From Anaerosalibacter massiliensis (GTDB lineage Bacteria > Bacillota > Clostridia > Tissierellales > Sporanaerobacteraceae), in contig CCEZ01000044.1 in the NCBI GenBank assembly GCA_000751555.1, positions 1 through 64,000 of the forward strand: DNA of 64,000 nt, written 5' to 3'. Both the position numbers and the translations under genes were made by a program. This document shows positions 59,119 to 64,000 of the stretch, one piece after another. The notes under the pieces are model-generated. The model made no database searches, was not told the origin of the DNA, and saw only the letters and a list, made by a program, of their open reading frames with translations. Each line of letters starts with the position of its first letter. The first letter of the stretch is position 1.

Positions 59119-59345
59119 TTATATCAACTCCATTGAATAAATTCTCTCATATTTAAATGAATTTATATAACTCAAATACAATGCTTATTCCCCCTTATCT
59201 ATGTGTTTTTATATTATCTAAATGCCAAAACTTTTTTAGACAAATTTATATTGATTATAACTGATTTATGATAATGTCCTATTATACCAATTTTGATTAT
59301 GTCCCACATTCATAAAAAATAATGTATAATGAACCTTGTATACTT

Positions 59346-59630
59346 TTAAAAAATGAGGTAGTTATAGTTAGGAATAAATATTATTATATTACCTAATATG
59401 TTTAATATAACCCTGATTATACTAGCACTTCTGTCGAGTATCATTTCTACAATAGAGTAAAAAGTAATTAAGTTAACACTTCTAAATCCTATATTGGACA
59501 TTTTATGCAACGAGTAAAGCGGAATACTCTTTAAAAGTATTATTTTTACTACTATTAGAAAATAAACTATACTAATACAATTAATTACTAATTTACTTTT
59601 CTTACAACCTCCAAAATTATCTTTTCCCAT
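59346..59630 (-). pseudogene. Truncated second copy of the vanZ 5' end
   Basis: The first 87 codons repeat the VanZ protein at 57180 (MGKDNFGGCKKSKLVINCIS onwards), with substitutions such as C23 to Y and G35 to S, and no gaps. After NIIIFIP the sequence changes to NYNYLIF and stops. The homologous DNA is 59370-59630 against 56920-57180, 261 bases each. Only the cytoplasmic start and the first membrane segments remain, so it is a duplication remnant. Confidence 0.88.
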
Positions 59631-59674
59631 ATGCCAATACCCCTCTTATTACAGAATTCTTCTCATATTTATTC

Positions 59675-61183
59675 CTATTCTAAATACCATTTAAATGAAA
59701 ACTTTTCTCCACTTATTCTTTCAAATAAGTCTTCATATTTATATAGTCCTGAAGGATTTATTACTTCATCTATCAAGAATTCTCCAAATTCCCTAGGTTT
59801 TTCTGTTATGGAGGAAGTACCATATTTTTTATTGAATACTTTCTTCAGCATTTCACAAGTTACATCTCCCATGAAATAATTATGCATATATATTGGATGG
59901 GTAGTATGATGAATCCTATATCCAAAAGGAGGTTCTTCATTATAAATTTTGTCATTAAATAATTCCCCAAATACTTTGAAATAAACTTCATGTATATCAT
60001 CTAAATTTTCTATATTATTCCTATATAGCTCTTGATCAAAAAATATATCCCCTACAAATCTTAAATAATTTAGTTTATCAAATTCTTTCATCTCAACAAA
60101 TTCATCTTTTACTTCACTACCAAAAAAATTTTTATAAAATATCTCTTCATAGATAAATCCACCAAATAAATTTGCTATTCCTTCAGATATTATTCCGCTA
60201 ACACCTGCATTAAGAATTCTTTCCTCTGGTTTTAATAAGAATGAATGTATTCCATGTCCTGTTTCATGAAGTAGTACTTCATATTCATGATATTTATTCT
60301 TTACATTAGCAAGGATTCTTGAATCTTTTCCTGTTTCAATTGGAAAATTATATCCCCATTCAGATTTATTCTTCCTAGAAAATATATCATAAGTAATATT
60401 GTATTTATCTATATCAATTCCAAAATTCAAGAAAAATCTCATTAAAATATTATAATAATTAGACATATCTACTGTAGTATTTAATGAAGGGGCTATTTTT
60501 GAACCTATATAATCTTGGTCCCAAGGCATAAGCTCATTTTCATGAATAAACTTTTCTGCATATTCCATTCTTTTATTATTCAATATATCTATATATTTAC
60601 TTAATTCATCTTTCCAACTATTAAATATACCTGGACTCAATTCATCTATTTTTAATTTATGCTCTACAAAATCATTATCACCATAAGCTTTAGCATATTC
60701 TTTTCTCAAATTAATCAATTCAATAAAACCAGCGTCTACTAATGGTTTATTAATTTGATTTCTTGCAAAATAAGCTTTTTTTCTTAAATTTCTGTCTTCT
60801 TCATTTGAAAGTATTTGTGTGATTTCTACAGATGTAATTTCCTTTCCTTCAATATTAAATCTAAAAGTATTCAACACCTGAGAAAGCTCATTAGTTTTTT
60901 TCTGAATTTCCAAGTTCAACTCATTTAATTCTTTGCTCAAATGATAGGGTTTGAAAGCATTATAAAGTATTTCAACTTTTCTTTTGTCTATTTCATTTAA
61001 ATCCATATCTAAATATTTACATACTATATAAAAATTTTTCTTGTCTGACATAAAACTATTAAGTTTTTCATAAACCTCATCAATGCCAAAATCATATCCT
61101 ACAGTATATTGAACCCAACTACGCCTCATTAAATCAACTTGAATTTCTTCTAATTCTTTTGCTAAACTTTCAAGTTTATCCAT
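59675..61183 (-). CDS. M3-family metallopeptidase (oligopeptidase)
   Basis: This 502-residue zinc oligopeptidase has HETGH in EYEVLLHETGHGIHSFLL (about residues 308-312) and the downstream glutamate in IISEGIANLFGGF. No signal peptide is present, so it acts on small peptides in the cytoplasm. It is shorter than typical PepF (about 600 residues). It follows ileS after a terminator and directly precedes the vanZ remnant on the minus strand. Confidence 0.88.
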   Translation of the reverse strand: MDKLESLAKELEEIQVDLMRRSWVQYTVGYDFGIDEVYEKLNSFMSDKKNFYIVCKYLDMDLNEIDKRKVEILYNAFKPYHLSKELNELNLEIQKKTNELSQVLNTFRFNIEGKEITSVEITQILSNEEDRNLRKKAYFARNQINKPLVDAGFIELINLRKEYAKAYGDNDFVEHKLKIDELSPGIFNSWKDELSKYIDILNNKRMEYAEKFIHENELMPWDQDYIGSKIAPSLNTTVDMSNYYNILMRFFLNFGIDIDKYNITYDIFSRKNKSEWGYNFPIETGKDSRILANVKNKYHEYEVLLHETGHGIHSFLLKPEERILNAGVSGIISEGIANLFGGFIYEEIFYKNFFGSEVKDEFVEMKEFDKLNYLRFVGDIFFDQELYRNNIENLDDIHEVYFKVFGELFNDKIYNEEPPFGYRIHHTTHPIYMHNYFMGDVTCEMLKKVFNKKYGTSSITEKPREFGEFLIDEVINPSGLYKYEDLFERISGEKFSFKWYLE

Positions 61184-61283
61184 ATATATCCCTCCAAATC
61201 AATTTATCTAGACCATATTATACCATATACTATAAAAATATTAGATAAATCCTAATAGATACTTCTACATAGATTCCTGAAAT

Positions 61284-61326
61284 AAAAAAGTAAGGTAGAT
61301 AACTAGTTATCTACCCTACTTTTTTA
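61284..61326 (-). terminator. Terminator after ileS
   Basis: AAAAAAGTA(A)GGTAGATAACTAG pairs with the symmetrical CTAGTTATCTACC(C)TACTTTTTT, a near-perfect palindrome with A- and T-runs, 20 bases after the ileS stop. Confidence 0.85.
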
Positions 61327-61346
61327 AAACCTTTATTTTAAAAATA

Positions 61347-64000
61347 TTATTCTACTTTTTCTAATTTAATTCCCGTTTCGTGTCCGTTTAAATCTTGTTT
61401 TTCAAATGAATTTTCTTCAACTTTCTCAATAGATACTGCAAGAGTTTCCTTCTTTATATAGTCTTCATACTCTTGTATAGATTTTTCTATTTCACTATCT
61501 CCATTATAATATATATTTATATTATCTAGCATTTCATATCCATTGTTCTTTCTCATCTGTTGAACTTTAGAAATAAATTCTCTTGCATATCCTTCCTTAA
61601 GAAGTTCACCAGTTAAAGTAGTATCTAGTATTACAAATAAATTTTTTCCAGTAGATACATTAAACCCTTCTTTGGCTGAAATATTAATAAGGACATAATC
61701 TTTTTCTATATCAACTTTTTCTCCATCTAAATCTAATACTAGTTTACCTTCTGCTTCTAATTTTTCCACAGCTTCACGACTGTCTACTTGATTTAGGATT
61801 TTAGAGAAGGTTTTAATCTTTGGTCCTAGTACTGGACCTGCAACTTTATAATTTGGCTTTAATGAATAGTCCATAAACTGAGATAAATCTTTTTCAAATA
61901 CTACATTTTTTACATTAAGCTCTTCTTTTATAAGAGGAACTAAATCATCTATTGTTTCCTCATATTTTCCATCTATTAAAACTTCATTCAATGGTTGACG
62001 AACTTTAATTCTTTCATTTTCTCTAGCTGCTCTTCCAAGAGTAACTAATTCTCTTACTAAATCCATTTTCTTTTCAAGTTTAGAATCTATTAATTCCTCA
62101 TTTGCTACAGGATAATAATCTAAATGTACAGATACTTCTCCTGTTAATTTCCTATATATCTCTTCTGCAGTAAAAGGTACAAATGGTGCTATAGCTTTAC
62201 TAATTCCTACAAGTATTTCATAAGTAGTACTATAAACCGCTTTCTTATCTCCGTCTAATTCTGTAGCCCAAAATCTTCTTCTTGAACGTCTAATATACCA
62301 ATTGGATAAATCCTCATTTACAAACTCCTGTATATTTCTTACAGCCTTTGTTAAATCATATTCATCCATGTTCTTTTCTAGATTTTTTAATAGGCTATTA
62401 TATTTTGAGAGTATCCATCTATCTAATTCTGGTCTATCTTTGTATTCAATATTGAATTCTCTTGGATCTATTCCATCTGTATTAGCATATAGTGTGAAAA
62501 AATTATATACATTTCTTATAGTTCTAAAGAATTTACTTTCTACTTCTTTTAATCCTTCTTCATCAAATTTAGTAGGAGTCCATGGTGGTGATACGTAAAG
62601 TAAATACCATCTCAAAGTATCTGCTCCATATTTGTCAAATAATTTAAATGGATCTACTGTATTTCCCTTAGATTTAGACATTTTGCTGCCTTCTTTATCT
62701 AAAATAAGATCATTAACTAAGACTCGTTTATATGGTGATTTGCCTGTTACAAATGTAGAAATAGCAAGAAGCGAGTAAAACCATCCTCTAGTTTGGTCTA
62801 TTCCTTCACATATGAAATCTGCTGGAAATAGTTTGTCGAAATTCTCCTTGTTTTCAAATGGATAATGATGCTGTGCAAAAGGCATAGCTCCACTATCAAA
62901 CCAGACATCTATTACATCTTTTTCCCTAGTCATAGTTCCATTACATTTCTCACATTTTATATGAACATTATCTACATAAGGTCTGTGTAGTTCTACATTT
63001 TCATCAATATCCTCTATAGCTTTCTCGCTTAATTCTTTCCTTGATCCTATACTTGTTATATGCCCACATTCGTTACATCTCCAAATATTAAGAGGTGTTC
63101 CCCAATATCTACTTCTAGAAATTGCCCAATCATTTAAGTTTTCTAGCCAATTTCCAAATCTTTTTTCCCCTACAAAATCTGGATACCATTCTACATCATT
63201 GTTATTTTCAATTAATTTGTCTTTAAGTTTAGTAATTTCAATATACCAACTAGGTTTTGCATAATATAGAAGTGGTGTATGGCATCTCCAGCAATGTGGA
63301 TAATTATGTGCTACTCTTTGTTTTTTGAAAAGTTTTCCATTGTCTCTCAGCCACTTTATTATATCTGGATCTGCATCCATTACAAATTTACCTTCCCATG
63401 GAGTTTCTAAAAATTTACCTTCCTCACTTACTGGATTTAATACTGGAAGGTTATATTTTAACCCTGTATTATAGTCATCTTCACCAAAAGCAGGAGCAGA
63501 GTGAACTATTCCTGTACCATCGTCAGTAGTTACATAATCTGCAAGTGTAATAAAGAAAGCTTTTTTATCTGTTTTTACAAAAGGTATAAGTTGCTCATAT
63601 TCAACATACTCTAAATCTTTTCCCTCTATTTCTTCAAGAACCTCATATTCTCCTTCTCCTAAGACATGGTCCGCTAATGTTTTACTTATATAATATATTT
63701 CATCTTCATATTTTACTTTTATATATATTTCTTTTGGATTAACTGTCAATACTACATTACTTGGTAATGTCCATGGTGTAGTGGTCCAAGCTAAGAAATA
63801 TTCATCTTTATCTTTTCTTTTGAATTTAGCTATTACTGTATCTGTTTTTATTTCTTCATAACCTTGCGCTACTTCATGAGAAGCAAGACCTGTTCCACAC
63901 CTTGAACAATATGGAAGTATTTTATGTCCTTCATAAATGAGTCCTTCTTTATAAAACTTATCTAATATCCACCATACAGATTCAATATAATCATTTTCTA
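61347..64000 (-). CDS. ileS: Isoleucyl-tRNA synthetase (3' part, runs off the window)
   Basis: The last 884 codons of a class I synthetase are present. The frame stays open to the right edge (before the first internal ATG at 63749 it reads WILDKFYKEGLIYEGHKILP and AWTTTPWTLPSNVVL). Visible are the editing domain, KMSKS in EGSKMSKSKGNTVDPFKLFD, WTPTKFDEEG and a zinc site CNECGHITS...CEKCNGTM. KMSKSKGN and the C-terminal region resemble the long, eukaryote-like IleRS2 form rather than the B. subtilis IleRS1 form. The HIGH motif is outside the window. Confidence 0.95.
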   Translation of the reverse strand, partial: ENDYIESVWWILDKFYKEGLIYEGHKILPYCSRCGTGLASHEVAQGYEEIKTDTVIAKFKRKDKDEYFLAWTTTPWTLPSNVVLTVNPKEIYIKVKYEDEIYYISKTLADHVLGEGEYEVLEEIEGKDLEYVEYEQLIPFVKTDKKAFFITLADYVTTDDGTGIVHSAPAFGEDDYNTGLKYNLPVLNPVSEEGKFLETPWEGKFVMDADPDIIKWLRDNGKLFKKQRVAHNYPHCWRCHTPLLYYAKPSWYIEITKLKDKLIENNNDVEWYPDFVGEKRFGNWLENLNDWAISRSRYWGTPLNIWRCNECGHITSIGSRKELSEKAIEDIDENVELHRPYVDNVHIKCEKCNGTMTREKDVIDVWFDSGAMPFAQHHYPFENKENFDKLFPADFICEGIDQTRGWFYSLLAISTFVTGKSPYKRVLVNDLILDKEGSKMSKSKGNTVDPFKLFDKYGADTLRWYLLYVSPPWTPTKFDEEGLKEVESKFFRTIRNVYNFFTLYANTDGIDPREFNIEYKDRPELDRWILSKYNSLLKNLEKNMDEYDLTKAVRNIQEFVNEDLSNWYIRRSRRRFWATELDGDKKAVYSTTYEILVGISKAIAPFVPFTAEEIYRKLTGEVSVHLDYYPVANEELIDSKLEKKMDLVRELVTLGRAARENERIKVRQPLNEVLIDGKYEETIDDLVPLIKEELNVKNVVFEKDLSQFMDYSLKPNYKVAGPVLGPKIKTFSKILNQVDSREAVEKLEAEGKLVLDLDGEKVDIEKDYVLINISAKEGFNVSTGKNLFVILDTTLTGELLKEGYAREFISKVQQMRKNNGYEMLDNINIYYNGDSEIEKSIQEYEDYIKKETLAVSIEKVEENSFEKQDLNGHETGIKLEKVE

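Noticed and set aside
59250-59325. Repeated GATAATGTCC / GATTATGTCC words resembling IS21-type ends
   Set aside because: Two short words with no transposase nearby are too little to call an element; possibly a relic.
1-64000. CRISPR array, integrase, phage structural genes or rRNA
   Set aside because: I saw no spaced palindromic repeat series, tyrosine recombinase, capsid or terminase genes, or rRNA sequence in the window.

Overview
The window is about 64 kb of low-GC (roughly 30 %) DNA whose housekeeping gene order and content point to an anaerobic, spore-forming Bacillota of the Clostridia/Tissierellia type. The evidence is sigma-H beside the rpmG-secE-nusG-rpl-rpo block, flavin-dependent ThyX, CtsR/McsAB/ClpC control, DisA, tRNA-dependent T-box switches and an agr peptide-signalling locus. 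Almost every gene is on the minus strand. The only plus-strand genes I accept are a small conserved protein at 35.2 kb and guanine deaminase at 45.3 kb. The species cannot be fixed from the sequence alone.

Layout. 1-16 kb holds the transcription/translation superoperon, read right to left: rpmG, secE, nusG, rplK, rplA, (L10 leader) rplJ, rplL, rpoB, rpoC, an L7Ae-like protein, rpsL, rpsG, fusA and the first bases of a second tuf. A complete tuf and tRNA-Thr(GGT) lie upstream. 16-23 kb holds sigH, yacP, rlmB, thyX, then a Cys-T-box operon (cysE-cysS-mrnC), and gltX. 23-28 kb holds a secreted DUF1002 protein, a 63-residue orphan and a complete agrC-agrB-agrD-agrA operon. The 39-residue AgrD is read directly from the DNA. 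Two triple arrays of LytTR/AgrA-type half-sites have exact 21-bp spacing, one before agrC and one before the orphan. 28-45 kb holds Pro-T-box proS, an ABC-2 exporter, ispD/ispF, yacL, carD, disA, radA, clpC, mcsB, mcsA, ctsR and a second EF-G-like GTPase.

45-61 kb is the accessory region. Guanine deaminase is followed by a four-gene cassette: a 46-residue precursor with five cysteines at exact i+3 spacing (CAACVSCFSCGTC), a PqqD-like/radical SAM/SPASM maturase, an ABC ATPase and its permease. I read it as a thurincin-H-like sactipeptide system. A degraded copy of the 3' end of guanine deaminase lies on the far side of the cassette. Further right are a decayed IS256-type element, a frameshifted secreted protein, an apparently intact IS3-family element, and an ABC exporter/VanZ cluster bracketed by a 261-bp duplication of the 5' part of vanZ. 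An M3 peptidase and the 3' part of ileS close the window.

How it works together. The left two thirds is core genome with visible regulation: an L10 attenuator, two T-boxes, a CtsR box and several sigma-A promoters with 17-bp spacers. The agr locus and the peptide cassette are the parts most likely to act in cell-cell communication and competition. The stretch from 51 to 59.6 kb is mosaic and partly decayed, containing several frameshifted genes, whereas no housekeeping gene is broken.
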